Counted from the stretch's first letter, positions 24,021 to 35,879 are shown. The stretch is 64,000 bases of DNA from Isoetes taiwanensis (GCA_021234155.1 JAJEKV010000235.1:124001-188000); one strand, 5' to 3'. Notes: generated from the sequence alone by a model not told the origin. A program made the numbers and translations.

Positions 24021-25511
24021 GTTTGTAAGCGCATTCTGGAAGGATTTCTTTGCCACCATTCAGACCAAGCTTGCGATGAGCACAACATATCATTCTCAGA
24101 CGGATGGACAAACAGAGCGGACCAACCGCATTATAGAAGATATGTTGCGAAGCTATGTCTGGAGTAAGCAATCTCAGTGGGCCGACTATTTGTATTTAGT
24201 GGAGTTTGCTTATAATAGCATGAAACAGGAGTCTTCTAGAATGTCTCCTTTCATGATAAATTATGGCTATCAATGCCTAACTCCAGACACATGGCATAAT
24301 CCTGTTTCTAAAGTGGAGGTTTCCCAACAACTCCTTTTGGAAATGCAAGCTTTGGTCGAGGAGGTTCGCGGATATTTATTGGCCGCGCGTAGTCGGCAGA
24401 AAAGTGTGGCAGATAAGCACAGGACCCCACGAGTGTTCCAAGTGGGCGATTCAGTTTGGCTCAAGATTAAGGCTAAGCAAGCCAAGCTTAAAATTGGTAA
24501 CTGCAAGAAATTGGCACCCAGATGGGTTGGGCCGTTCAAGATCATTGAACGTGTTGGAGACCAGGCATATCGGTTGGATTTGCCACCCCGCTTGAAGATC
24601 CACAAGGTCTTTCACGTGAGTCTTTTGAAACGACACACTCCTGATCCAAAGGAGATGTTGGACACACCCACCCTCCTTGAAATGACAAAATAACATCTGG
24701 AGATAGTGCCTGAAGCTCTTCTTGATCGGGCCTATAAGCAGACCAGAAGGACTCAAATGCTCCAATATTTGGCCAAGTGGAAGCACTTGCCAATCGAGGA
24801 TGCGACGTGGGTAATGAAGATAGACCTTGAAAAGCATTATCCGGACTTCATGCGGGAATATCAAGGCCGCACCATCAACGATGTCATCAACCCCGCATCC
24901 GGCGGTAAGCTTTGAAGGCTTGATTCAGTGCGGATCATGCAGTAGGCTGCAGGGGTAGATGCATCGTAGATAAAAGTAGTTACCGATGATGAGATCACCT
25001 TGGCGTTCTCTAGGACGTGGTGTATTGTCAATGTCGGCATGACCGCGCATTGCTTGGAAAGCATGTAGTTGATAGGCCGCGTTCATCTCGGCTATAATGG
25101 GAACTTGGCCATTCCTTATGCCGCAATGAATTGCGAACCATAGGCATGATAGGTTCCCTTCTAGATAGGTTTTTCTTTTACTTTCTTATAGGGGGTGGTC
25201 CCTTCAACCACAACTTAATTATTATATGTAAATACTGACGTATTGACATGTGCAGGCCAGTGAGCGGTACGTGACCTGCCCATGTATAGAGGGTTGCTGA
25301 TGGCCCAAGCTTCTGTGTTTTCATGTTCTTTCATGAATTTCATGCTACTTTTATGATGTCTGCTATTGGACTCCGGTCCTTGAATCTTTTATATCTTAAT
25401 CATGTGAAATGCACATTGGTGCTTAAACAGTTTATAATCTTTAAACTTGATCTGTTTTACCTTCAGGAATAAGAAATTATTCTCATATCTTTTTGTGTAA
25501 CTTACTATCTT
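24021..25511 (+). mobile_element. gypsy chromovirus copy B: 5'-truncated, plus strand
   Basis: Begins abruptly in the integrase core at FVSAFWKDFFATIQTKL. It continues as a close match to copy A through STTYHSQTDGQTERTNRIIE, the integrase C-terminus (APRWVGPFKIIERV) and the chromodomain (YLAKWKHLPIEDATWV) to a stop near 24915, with one TAA near 24693. The following 600 bases match the 3' LTR parts of copy A, without the LINE. This copy therefore shows what the LTR of copy A looked like before the LINE inserted. Copies A and B are head-to-head. Confidence 0.9.
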
Positions 25512-25515
25512 ATAT

Positions 25516-25945
25516 TATAATGTTTTAGTGCAAGTAATGGACCATGCCCTAAATCCGACGGCCAGAATTTGATTGATGTAATTGGACGATGGGGATTCAA
25601 ACTAATTTTTTTTATTCTATCGAGCTTATGGTAGCGAGCTTATTGGAGCAGAAACCGACTATAATGTTTTAGTGCAAGTAATGGACCATGCCCTAAATCC
25701 GACGGCCAGAATTTGATTGATGTAATTGGACGATGGGGATTCAAACTAATTTTTTTTATTCTATCGAGCTTATGGTAGCAGAGCTTATTGGAGCAGAGCA
25801 CCGACGCCCGTTCTGATGCATACTCTAGCTGAGGAGGTGGATATCGCTATGGATCGTCAACTGTTGCTTAGCGAGCTTTTTTTGGCAGAGCACACCGCTA
25901 CCGATTCGATGCATACTCTAGCCGAGGAGGTGGATCGCTATGGGT
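25516..25945. repeat. 144-bp tandem duplication and neighbouring ~75-bp repeat
   Basis: A unit starting TATAATGTTTTAGTGC at 25516 is repeated from 25660 with almost no change. A further motif (GATGCATACTCTAG, GAGGAGGTGGAT, CGCTATGG) occurs at about 25816 and again at about 25908. The array begins right at the outer end of the gypsy copy B LTR. Confidence 0.85.
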
Positions 25946-25949
25946 TTTG

Positions 25950-27689
25950 GATTGAATGGTGTATTGAACTAATACGAGAAATCTGAGATGGATTTGCCTA
26001 GGATGTGGAACAATCGCTATGGATATGGAGATTGAAAAGGCAGAAAAAAAAAAGCAAATGGTTGGTATTATTTTCAACGGTCAGGGGGAAAGTAATGTGG
26101 TGCGTGGTGGGTCGTCGAGAACTAATTGATTGCCAATGGCAGAGGCCAATATGTCTGCCGCAAATGGCCGGTCTTGCGCGGAGCCGATGTGAGGTATAAT
26201 TGAGCAAAAACCTGGCGTTAAAAGCATAGACAACATTGCAAAACTTAATTTGGCGGTTACACATTGCGGCCAGAGGTAGAGAAATGAAGAGAAAGGCATG
26301 TTGCCACATTTGGAAGATGTTTTTGATATTGGTCTTCATGATGCCGGCTATGGAGTTTAGCGTAAATTCTATCCCCGGCATGTTAACAAAGAATGGCACA
26401 TGTTTCTTCCATGTACCATGGATGCACGCTTCAATTTTTCACGATGTATGTCATCACCGAGCTTCGATTTATAGTTATTCACCATATCCGCCTTAGAATC
26501 ATCCCATTGGTTTGCCGATCCCCGACAAGACATGTCTTTTTATTCCTTGCAGAGGAAGGGAATAGATTTAAGCTTAAAAGTCTACCCTTCGGAATGGAGG
26601 TTTGAACCATGTTATCATCACTCATGTTGATAGATGGTCGCAAAATGTATTGATTCTAAAAGCATAGGCAAGGCTTCTATTCTTAGCTCGAACTTCATGA
26701 ATCAAGTTCTGAAGGCCTGGATTTGATCTCGTCTATTTCTCTCCACGCCAAATTATACTTTGATGATCTTGACATCACAATCCTTTGAAGAGGAAATACT
26801 TTTGCCACTTTTAAGGTACTAAATATTTGAGTTTTCATGGTCTTTGAAGGGGCTACGAATAATACAAAGGCGGATCGAAGGCCATATCTATGATCAAGTA
26901 ATACCCCATGTTTTTTTTTTTCTCGCTTAAGCAATTTTACCGTTAGCTATGGCGGAGCAGGTAAGATCTGAGGGGCTATGGAGGCTAGGTTTGAGCCCCT
27001 CTACCCATTCGAGTCCTTGGCGATCTTGCTTAAGAGATGGAGCCATAAGAAGATCTAATCCGGTGCACAACTCTTGAATCTTCCGGCCGTGTCTCAAGCT
27101 TTGTGTTGGGGTCATGATTATCCAGTTCTTATCATCTCAAAGATCATTTCTTTGTGATTTGGTGGTGCAGACTTCGGTGATGCAAAGAAGTCCACATTGC
27201 TCTTTCATCTACATGCTTTGGTTTTCACTCATGAATATCAAACTACCATTCTAAGCCAAAAGTGAGCCTGTTAAAAAGAAATAGGTTGCGATCGCTTGCA
27301 GTTGGGTGGGTTTCGTGGTTGTTCAAAAATGCTATTATGAAGCCTAAAAATGCATAACTGCGATGAGGCTTCTAGGTGAGAGTAGAACAAGGTATTTATA
27401 TGACCCTATTATAGAAATAGATGAAACATCAAACTGAGAATTCTTCTTTCTATAGGATTATCTGTTTATAGTTGTGGGCATGTCCTCATCTTTTAAAACT
27501 ATTCCTGCATACATGTCTGCTGAACACTGTAAAGGGTCGAGAATAGATGTTTCTTAGCATTGTAGAATCAGGTTGTTTTTTTTGTTGAAACCTACATTCC
27601 AAGGTCTTCATTTGATTGATCTTTGTGCTACTGGAACGCTAAAAACAATTTTCAGATTTAGAAAATTGCTTTCGGGTCATAACGTGAGT
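25950..27689. other. no confident gene
   Basis: Mixed AT-rich DNA. The longest frames (25998-26399 minus, 133 codons; 26236-26496 plus) do not resemble a family I know. Poly(T) tracts occur near 26911 and 27577. The end of this stretch may contain intron sequence belonging to the VIP3-like fragment that follows. Confidence 0.4.
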
Positions 27690-27950
27690 GATTTTTCTTG
27701 CGATTGGCGGTGGAGAAGCGTGATTGTTAAGCTAAGCTATGAAACACTTCATCATGGAAGATGGATGCCACATTTGCACTTCCCAAGCTGGAGTCAGCAG
27801 ATGGCAAAATTGGAGAGAAACATGCTGCTGGGAAGTTTGTATTCGTTGTAGCTTGGCGCATAGATGGAAAATGGTTTGCCTGTAGTATGATGGATGACAC
27901 AATTGCTACTTTTGATGTCAATTGTGGAAAACTGCTCCATCAGCGCGGGA
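27690..27950 (+). pseudogene. VIP3/SKI8-like WD40 gene fragment (middle repeats)
   Basis: VIP3 is a WD40 scaffold of the plant Paf1 and SKI complexes. The fragment starts with the end of one repeat (CGATTGGCGGTGGAG, then VKL) and, after a frameshift, reads DATFALPKLESADGKIG, GKFVFVVAWRIDGKWFA and TIATFDVNCGKLLHQ. This matches the conserved KFVLSVAWSPNGK and FDVDRSKLLHQ region of plant VIP3 as I remember it. It breaks off right after LLHQ. The other part of the gene is at 35880-36055 on the opposite strand. It is a relic, not a working gene. Confidence 0.7.
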
Positions 27951-27962
27951 AAATTTTTTTCT

Positions 27963-27999
27963 AGGGTCTTTTTGGTTGGGCACTTTGGTTTTTTTTCTT
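27963..27999. repeat. motif shared with 36103-36140, next to VIP3 pieces
   Basis: AGGGTCTTTTT, a short variable part, then GGGCACTTTGG and a T run. The same motif in the same orientation lies at 36103-36140, also directly beside a VIP3 fragment. It may mark an element end or a rearrangement breakpoint. Confidence 0.6.
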
Positions 28000-28515
28000 T
28001 AACATTGTCTGTAAACCAATAAATCTTAGTATATAGAAATTAGGTTAGGGTTGTAATGAAATTAAAAATAAAAGAAATGCCAAAAAAAAAACCAAAGGCA
28101 TCTTGAGACGTGCTTCCATGCAATACAACTACAGCAGTATAGCAAAATATATAGAAGTTCCAAAAAGTATAATTTTATGTAAATGTGCATAGTAATATAT
28201 AAGGAGATCTAATAACCACGTAAAAAGTAACACATAAGGAAAATTATTATTGTTGGAGAAGAGACCAAAAGACAAGAACACTAATCAACTATAGCTTCAT
28301 CATCTATAAATAAACATCTTCGCTGCTTTCGCTGTTTATGCGTCGGAGAAGAAATTAATGACATCCTCTGAGCTATGTCCTCTGCATAAGATGGAAGGAC
28401 ACCTTTGCAAAGGGTAAAAGGTATGAAGTCATTCACGAGAGGAATTTTTATAAATAACATCCATTATGTGAAGGAAAATTTTAAAAGACAATGAAGTTAG
28501 ATGCCAACTCACTGA
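28000..28515. other. no gene; AT-rich spacer
   Basis: AT-rich sequence with A-runs. It may include the 3' untranslated region of the minus-strand gene that ends at 28516. I see no protein-like frame. Confidence 0.4.
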
Positions 28516-31500
28516 CTAGTCTGAAGGTTCATCCACGTCTTCGACATGCACATCACTAGATTCCCCATCGGAATCAACATTATGCGATGCTTCCTCTCTT
28601 TTCATGCATCCACGAAGTGACCTCACCAAGTCCACAAGCTCATCGTCATTCTCTATTCCATAGTAATGTGCACCGCGAATTGCACATGCTTCCATCATAG
28701 AACTGTGCCGACAAAAGATCTAACACAAAGCCACCGATTGGGACAAAAAGCAAAGTGTAAGAGGAACTCCATGAGTCTAACAGACCTCTCCAATCCAAAT
28801 CTAGAGTGTACAGTATCGGGTAATGGTAATCTCTCTTCCCGATGAAGCACATGATGCAGCAAGCTACTGTTTTGATTCAAATCCTTCATAGAAAATACTT
28901 CTGCATTGGAGTACCCTAAGTCAATGCCCATTCTACTATAAACTGCAAGATAACACCAATGATGTGTCATATTTCCCATAACATCCTTTGTGGTGCCAAG
29001 TGGATCTCTGTTTGTCAAGCAATACAATGGCGTCTTTCCAAACTATATTTTACGGCATGGCTATCCACCATGCTCAATTGTGACTAAACACAAGCATACA
29101 ACAACCCCATCATCATCAATGCATAATGTAGCCAATGTAAAGGCATCTCCAACTAGATGCGTTGTACATATATTCCACGTTGGTAGTGTGGAGTGCCCAA
29201 TAGTTGGCATCTCATTCGTTGGGAAGTCTAATAACACCAGATGTGACCCCCAATTCCTGCTCACTCCTCTTCTTTTATAAGCATGTCCATTCATAGTCAC
29301 TTGTCTTGCAAACTCCCGTATTTTCTTGAAACTAGTTTCACCCTTCATGTTAATACTTCTTGCAATGTCAGAAACATCCTGAGATACCAGAGTCAAAGAA
29401 ACATTTGCATATGTCATCTTTCCAGCAGAACTTGACAGTTTGATATCCGTAAACAAATCAACTTCGACATCGGGATCTCCTTCTTTACCTTTCAATGTTT
29501 GTCCATAATCTTTTCTTTTCCTTTTCCTTTCTGGCAATGGCTCATCATCTTTCTTTACTGTTGTAGATGAAACCATATTCTTATGCATCTCCTCTTCTTC
29601 TTCTGGAATTTTCCCTTGTGGAAAATCAATCCACCATGGGCAATTACATATCTCAAATTCAGATAAGCCACATGTCCTATCCAAGTTTCCCTTGCTAGAA
29701 TACATAGACTCAACACCTTTTGATGTGGCCCATCCAGCTACCAATAGAGGCATAATAGCAATGTACTTGTTCTTCACACAAAAACTCAGGGTATCTACAT
29801 GTATAAAAAAAGACATGAAATGAATGTTAAGTATGTCAAGTAATATATTGCTTGTAATAATATATATAAAAAGTGAAACAGGAGAAATAAAAATTCTTAA
29901 AAACAAACTCGTTCTTGTTGCTCTTTTTGATCTCAATAGCATCCTCTAACTTGGAAGTTATGGACATGCTTCTTTCATAAGATTTGAACATCACTTGCCT
30001 ATATTTTAGCTTGAACTCCGAAACCATCTAGCTAGATCCTTGCCACCATGGTTGATGACTAAGTTATCTTCTTCAAGGATTGAATCTAGTGTGTCTTTTG
30101 TTTTCACCAAAAAAGATGCTCCAACCATGTTTCCTTCTTCACCCAATCATGAAAATCTTTGTCATTGTTAGGAACCTTAAAGCTATGCACAATAGCCGGT
30201 GTTTGCGATCATCAGTTCAACCATCTAACTCTTACTGGGTGGATCAACTTTAGCTCTAGTAAGATCATACGGTTTCTCAACGGTCAAACGCAAGTATGAG
30301 TTTTCCGGTTCCTTGCTAGTGACCAAATTAATCCAATCATTACCAAGTTCAGGATTGATTGCCAAGTACTTTCCCATTTTCTTCACCCACGCCGTCTTCG
30401 TCCTTTTACTGCTTTGGCCTTTGCTTCTTCAAGGCTAAGGCTGGGTCTTGTAGTCAGATATGGCTTCCTCAACTTCATTCTCAATTTGAGGCGCAAATTC
30501 AAGAAAATAAAGATTTTGTAAATAATATTGTAGTATACAAGAATCTTACATAATTTGGAACCTTTACCTGATACAAAATCCTAGCTAGTATGTAACGTGT
30601 ATGAGGATACCATGGTTCCATCCCCATTGCTTTGACCTCTTGTGCTCTCATTCTCTGAAGCTCATCAACAGGAATATGTTGAATGAAATTTGACAAATTA
30701 GACATCGTCATTCTGTGCACTCCGTATAGAATGTCTTTAAGCCCCGCTTCATTGAGCCTTTTATCATAATCATAAAATTATTGATAGTAAGTACAAACAT
30801 AAATACACAATTTAGCCTCACACAAAACAAATAAATACTTACTCGTTAATCCTGATCATTGCTCTAACAAGTGCTGCTTCTTTTTGTGCATCAATTTGAA
30901 CAAATGTTGCCTGGACCGAGAAATGCATACTACGCACAAGTGAATATCGATCTTTAATCTCTTGCATCCAAGCATCGGTTCGGTGATTCCCATCCCAGCA
31001 TAAAAACAGTTTGCCACTTAAATCTTTCCATTCTTCATTTTCTGCAAGCTCACTCTCGAAGCGTTGGTTTTCCTCTAACCAATATGCATCCCAAGTGCTC
31101 ATTATTTGTTACGTGATTGGACAATGAGTGCCCCCCTACTGCAGTAGGTGACGAGGCAAAATGAAGCTCCCCTTCTCCATTACATAACCATCAACTCGTA
31201 ATGTTTCTCTCAATGATTTAGCTTCCTTGTTGATGATTCTTCTTTGCCTGATTCAACATTATTCTACATAGAGGAATTAATGGTGAGCCGGCCTGCGTAC
31301 AATTCTTAACTCCTGGAGTGTCTCAGAAATCATCTGCATTGTGAATGTCTTGGGAAATTCCAGAGTCTCCAAATCTTCATCTTCTTTTGCCTTTTTTTTT
31401 CCTTTCCTTCTTGATTTGGAGATATCTTTACTTGCTGGCTTGTCATGCTCAGGTGTAAGGACATTCAGGTCTGCCGAATCATGCTCTGTAGTATCATGGC

Positions 31501-31702
31501 AATCAGAGTCTGTTTGCTGGATAATAGTTTCGTGTATTTGCTCTTCTTCTGCAACACTATCTGCATCAACCCTTGGACTTTTAGCACCACTATCACTATC
31601 ATCTGTATTAGAATCAGACATCTTTTTTGACGATCGTCTCCTTGGCTCCTTATCCAAGTACTTGTACACAAAATTTGAAGCTCTATTTCTGGTCTCTACC
31701 AT
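28516..31702 (-). pseudogene. ParB-like plus DNA amino-methyltransferase-like gene (multi-exon, damaged)
   Basis: The first exon starts at an ATG at 31702 and encodes a basic/acidic nuclear-type tail (RRKGKKKAKEDEDLE). The segment at about 31250-30839 reads like a ParB/Srx-type domain: MEKGSFILPRHLL, then KLFLCWDGNHRTDAW, then EAALVRAMIRINE. A helical segment at 30771-30540 (DILYGVHRMTMSNLSNFI) and a segment near 30380-30050 (VKTKDTLDSILEEDNLVI) follow. The part from about 29790 has motif-IV-like HLVLLDFPTNEMP, then GDAFTLATLCIDDDGVVV. The part after 29027 has PLPDTVHSRFGLERSVRLME and, after a frameshift at 28695-28698, MMEACAIRGAHYYGIENDDE. This order fits a beta-class N4/N6 amino-methyltransferase, but the usual DPPY is DFP and the SAM-loop motif FxGxG is degraded to FVGTV. 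Two TAG codons lie near 29055 and 29041. ParB domains in front of such methyltransferases are known in phages and bacteria. Exon limits are approximate. Confidence 0.5.
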
Positions 31703-32149
31703 GCCAATAGTCTACATAAATTAAATTGGAAATGTGTAAATTGGAGTTTGAAATGAACAAAGCAGGAAAGAAAATGGAATACACACTATACATCCAAGAA
31801 GATTAAATTAATTCAATGGGCAAACCAATTAAATGGCCACAGATTATTCCTTTGCTAGAGATTATTTGACGAGGTAATGAAGTTAATCCGGATACACAAA
31901 CCCACATAGATCTTTTGCAGCTTGCAACCCACATAGATATTTTGCAGAGATATTTTGCAAGATATTTACAGTAGAGGGATTTTGCGGAGATATTTACTTG
32001 AGGTTTTTGCAGAGGCATTTACCTCAGTCGGCGCCGACCAGGTATTTACAGCAAAGATTTACAGCAGAGTATTTACAGCAGAGGTCTGCCGAAGGATTCA
32101 CAGCAAAGCAAAGCAAAGATAAGAAATGATCAAGCAAAGAAATGTACTA
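31703..32149. repeat. degenerate short tandem repeats (ATTTACAGCAGAG type)
   Basis: Variants of GAGATATTTTGCA and ATTTACAGCAGAG recur many times between about 31930 and 32110 and again at 32400-32480. A 12-bp palindrome GTCGGCGCCGAC at 32027-32038, inside CCTCAGTCGGCGCCGACCAG, recurs at 32488-32499 in the same setting. No gene is seen. Confidence 0.7.
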
Positions 32150-32277
32150 GGGAAAGTGCACCTCGAGGAAATTCCTTGAGAATTTCCAGAGGCGTAGTAG
32201 CCGCCAGGCCGCCCTCGTCTGGCCCGGGGGCAAAGGGGAATATTCCCGAGGGAATATTCCGAGAGGTGCACTTTCCC
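32150..32277. repeat. 128-bp inverted-repeat (MITE-like) element
   Basis: GGGAAAGTGCACCTC at 32150-32164 is repeated as its exact reverse complement at 32263-32277. The inside contains further palindromes (GGAATATTCC twice). It could fold almost completely. It has no coding capacity. Confidence 0.8.
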
Positions 32278-32280
32278 GGA

Positions 32281-32387
32281 CGTAATCACCGGAAGGTTGA
32301 AATTATGGCATTTTTCCTTTAAAATAATATTTCGTAATAGTGCTCCTGGTTTTGCGGAGCCATAATTTCAACCTTCCGGTGATTACG
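32281..32387. repeat. 107-bp inverted repeat with 29-bp perfect arms
   Basis: The 29 bases at 32281-32309 (starting CGTAATCACCGG) are the exact reverse complement of 32359-32387 (ending CCGGTGATTACG), with a loop of 49 bases. It begins 3 bases after the previous inverted repeat. The sequence GATCA.G.AAAGAAATGTA flanks the pair on both sides (near 32127 and 32387). Confidence 0.85.
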
Positions 32388-33395
32388 ATCAGGTAAAGAA
32401 ATGTAGAGGTATTTTGCACGTCACATTTACAGAGATATTTTACAGCAGAGATATTTCACAACAGAGATACGTCACGTTTTTGCCTCAGTCGGCGCCGACC
32501 AGGGATGCAACTATTAGCATTTTCTTGCTCATTTCTGCACTTCTTTGCCAGCATTTCGAACGTTTTTACGAGGTTTTCTTTGAGGTTTTGCTAGCATTTC
32601 AGGTTTTTTCGAGGGTTTTTTAAGGTCTGCGGATATGTTCTGTGAGGTTTCATAGGAGGTTTTGTAGAGATATTTGTAGAGGTTTTGTAGAGGTTTTTCG
32701 AAGGGTTTTTCGGTCGGCCGGTAGGCCGGGGATACTCTGTAGAGAGATAATCACGGCCAGAGAACTATTCTGGCGAGGTATTTGCGGAGCTATTTCTGAC
32801 GGAGGTTTTGCAAGGTTTTTGCGAGATATTTCTGGCGAGAGGTTTTTTGTAGAGGTATTTACCTCGATCCGAGCCAAACGGGTAAAAGCGACCAAACCTC
32901 GGGTAAAACATCCGGGTAAAACAAATGATGAAAATGCGATGATCTCGAAAATGTTGAGTCGGCGTGACCAACATTCATCGAAGTGCTCGGTCCAGGTCCT
33001 CGAACTTCGGGGATTAAAGCTTCGGACTTCGGGATTAAAAGCTTCGGGCTCGGTTCGAGGGGGATTAAAACTCGGGCTCCACGGAACTTCGGGGAACTTA
33101 GCTCACAAAACTTCGGACTTCGGTTGACAGAATCTTGAGTCGGCCAGAGGCAAAATAGAGGAACTCAAGCATTACAAAACTTACACATTACAAAAACTCA
33201 AGCATTAAAAATTTAATATAATAGAGCGGAGAATAAGCCCTACCTCTAGCCAACCGATGAGAGTAGATACAACTAAAAAAAAAAAAAAAGGTAAGAAATT
33301 AGATCGGATTACTTACCTCATGGCCGAAATATATCAGACGACTCCAAAATTTCCCGGTCGGTATGCCGATGCCGGAGTAGAGATTCGATTGCAAA
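32388..33395. repeat. low-complexity repeats, no gene
   Basis: GAGGTTTTGTAGAGG-type and, at 32990-33120, ACTTCGGGGATTAAA-type units recur irregularly. A 161-codon frame (32642-33127, +) is made of these repeats and is not considered a gene. An A-run occurs near 33275. Confidence 0.6.
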
Positions 33396-34143
33396 AGTAC
33401 GGGATGATCACACCAATCGCACCGGGGAGTGTCGGACCCATACCCGGCCCCCTCGTGGCCAGACTATTAGCCTAGCTCATGAAGGAGTCCCCGTACTTTT
33501 TATGCGTAAAGACCCCACCCCACCCACACTTCATCACTACGGCCCCTTATGTGGTGCTTCAATGATGCCATAGATTCCACAGCTCGGTGGGCTCTTGTAC
33601 ACAGGCCGTAATTACTGGGTATTACTGGAGCTAATAGAAACATACTAATAAACATAGGTTACAGAGGTCTTTACCCCCCTTAATCCCTGTTTTCTGGAAG
33701 AACTAACAGAGATACTACCAAAGATACATCCATTCATCCATCACAGTGCATAATCAAGAGTTGAGAACAATTCTAACTATCAACACAAGGGTTAATCCAC
33801 ATCAAAGATCAACAAAGAAGCCTGGCAGAGGCGCTAGCCCTAGAAATACCAAATTAACCTATTCACTAACCCGAATTCCAACTGGAACCGTTGTCATGTG
33901 GGATCTCCATATTCGAATGGCCTGGGCGCTCAGCTGCTCCTTCTTCTGGGTTCGATTTGGGGCAAATTGGGATAGAGATCCAATTTGCTGCCTCAAATTA
34001 GCATCCTCCTCCTGGCCAATCGAGTTTGGCCAGGTGTCCTCTATCTAATTAATTTAATTAGCTTAATTAAGTTAATTAGACAATTATCCCTTAATTATAG
34101 GCAATTATCCTTTAATTAAACCCTTGTTAATTTAGCATAGCTA
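33396..34143 (-). mobile_element. LTR-family fragment, minus sense
   Basis: Nearly identical to 56823-57578 of the complete LTR. Both contain GGTGCTTCAATGATGCCATA and AACCTATTCACTAACCCG, and the AT-rich block of TTAATTA repeats at the end. Both LTR ends are missing, so this is an internal LTR piece rather than a clean solo LTR. Confidence 0.85.
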
Positions 34144-35067
34144 CACAACTAAAGACTTCTGAAAGCAAAAGCCCAAAAACCTTGGTGATTCTTTGAGTTT
34201 GTGCAAATTGGAAGAACAAAAACCGCTATGTTCTGCCTCTGTTGCCTTGTTTTATGCCAGCCTATCTGTCATAGCTTAAAGAACAAAAATAAAAATCCTA
34301 GCTGCGTATTGGATAGGGCAGTACACAAAGTATATTTCTCCCTTTCAAAAATACATTTAAAACAAACTTGCTCATACATCATATCCGTGTAGCGGGCTGC
34401 ATATATTATTAAAACCCGTTCTTCTAACATGCTTTTCATAGATCCCTGCTACAATAATTTGCTTTTGATCATTCAAAGCCCTAGTTTTCCTTTGCAGTTG
34501 CCTTTGGCAAAACCCTTTTACAATTGCTCCTCTGTATTTTCAGCAGTGTACAGATACACTATACAACAATTTTGATGATTGTTGAAGTGCACATCGCTTG
34601 AAATAGGTGTTACAATTTTAACTATCAAACCGGACAATTTTGCCATGTTGTTCATATTCTAATTGTCTTTTGATTTCTTCAATTTTTCCTACTATAATTC
34701 TTGATACAAAACTCAAGGACGTCCAGTTCCAAGTGCCAAAATTAGTTAGAACAAAAAGCATCCGACCATTATTGCATCGATTAGTGTATTGCAACATATC
34801 GTGACAGGAGTGTTATTTTTCAATCACATCTGTGTTCTCTTGCCTATCATTCAAGAGCTCTGCTCATACCCATGTGCTTCTGATCGATGGACTTACTCCA
34901 CACCGATGTCATTATAAAAGAGCTTTTCCCCTAATATATTGGCATGCACCAATATATACACCATGTTCTCCTCTACATTAACCTCAAACATGGCAAAGCC
35001 AAAGCTTATGCATTCAAGGTTTTTGCAAATAATCTGTGTACATTCGGTTCAAACATGGGCAAGGGCA
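34144..35067. other. no confident gene
   Basis: AT-rich sequence with short frames only (for example 34201-34392). The last part may be upstream or intronic sequence of the dirigent-like relic. Confidence 0.4.
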
Positions 35068-35257
35068 GAGACCAAGCTACAATGTTACATGCATGACTTG
35101 GTGTTTGTACCAAATGCAATGGCAATACCAATTGCAGGGACGTCGAGCGGTCCACAATCTGCAGGATCTGGGATTTGGCACCATCGCGGACATCCAACAC
35201 GGTGGGAAGAGCACAGGGCATACATGGTAAGTGCTCTAGATATCACTGTACTATAGT
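35068..35257 (+). pseudogene. dirigent-like protein fragment
   Basis: Dirigent proteins steer phenoxy-radical coupling in the cell wall. The fragment reads ETKLQCYMHDLVF and NAMAIPIAGTSSGPQSA. A frame change gives FGTIAD, and another gives VGRAQG and YMVSALDITVL. This order (FYMHD, then AIPVAG, FGTI, GRAQGxYV) is the dirigent family order. At least two frameshifts are needed and the signal peptide and C-terminus are absent, so it is a relic. Confidence 0.5.
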
Positions 35258-35879
35258 GTTTAATCTAGAGTATGATCATGATGGAATCCTTAGCTTTCAT
35301 GGTGCAGGTTGATTTATCCAGAAGCAGTTAGCATCATCTTCTGGGCCATAGCATGGCATGGCAAATGCCAAAAATACTAAGGGATAGAATTAATCATGCC
35401 ATATAAGCTTCAAATCAGCCACAAACAGAGCTCTTTGCGCCTTACGAACAAATTTTTGGCTTTATAAATCTTGAAGCCCTTCTACCAACAAAAAGGATGG
35501 CCTAATCAAGATCTATCAATGTTTGTACAACACTCCGGCACAAAAACATTGTCTTAGGCATTCATTTGCACCAGAAGTTGCCAGATAAAAAATCAAAGCC
35601 AAAAATAGCATTTCAAACAGCATCCTATTTTGGTAAAACCAAATCTAAAATCTTAGCACTTAATTACCAAATCTAAAATATTAGCACTTAATTTGAAAAA
35701 TTATGCTGCAAAATCCTGCAAAAGTTACCTATTTACACTACTTGTCAATTCGTATGTCATAAATCTACAAATAATGGGTTGCATTTCTTGATAAATGAAG
35801 TACAATCAAATAACTGTTCACAAATAGTCATAAAAAGAATGCTCTTACCTTCTGATACAGTTGCAAGCTGGCATGTTCA

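Noticed and set aside
27963-28097. Terminal inverted repeats of a small DNA transposon (GGGTC... and AAAAACCAAAG)
   Set aside because: Only about 11 bases match, mostly in A/T runs.
28516-31702. Bacterial or phage contamination explaining the ParB/methyltransferase-like gene
   Set aside because: Intron-like gaps, AT-rich plant-like spacers and plant gene relics and repeats on both sides.
32642-33127. 161-codon plus-strand open frame
   Set aside because: It is built from low-complexity GAGGTTTTG and CTTCGGGATTAAA repeats; no domain, and the amino-acid pattern follows the DNA repeat.
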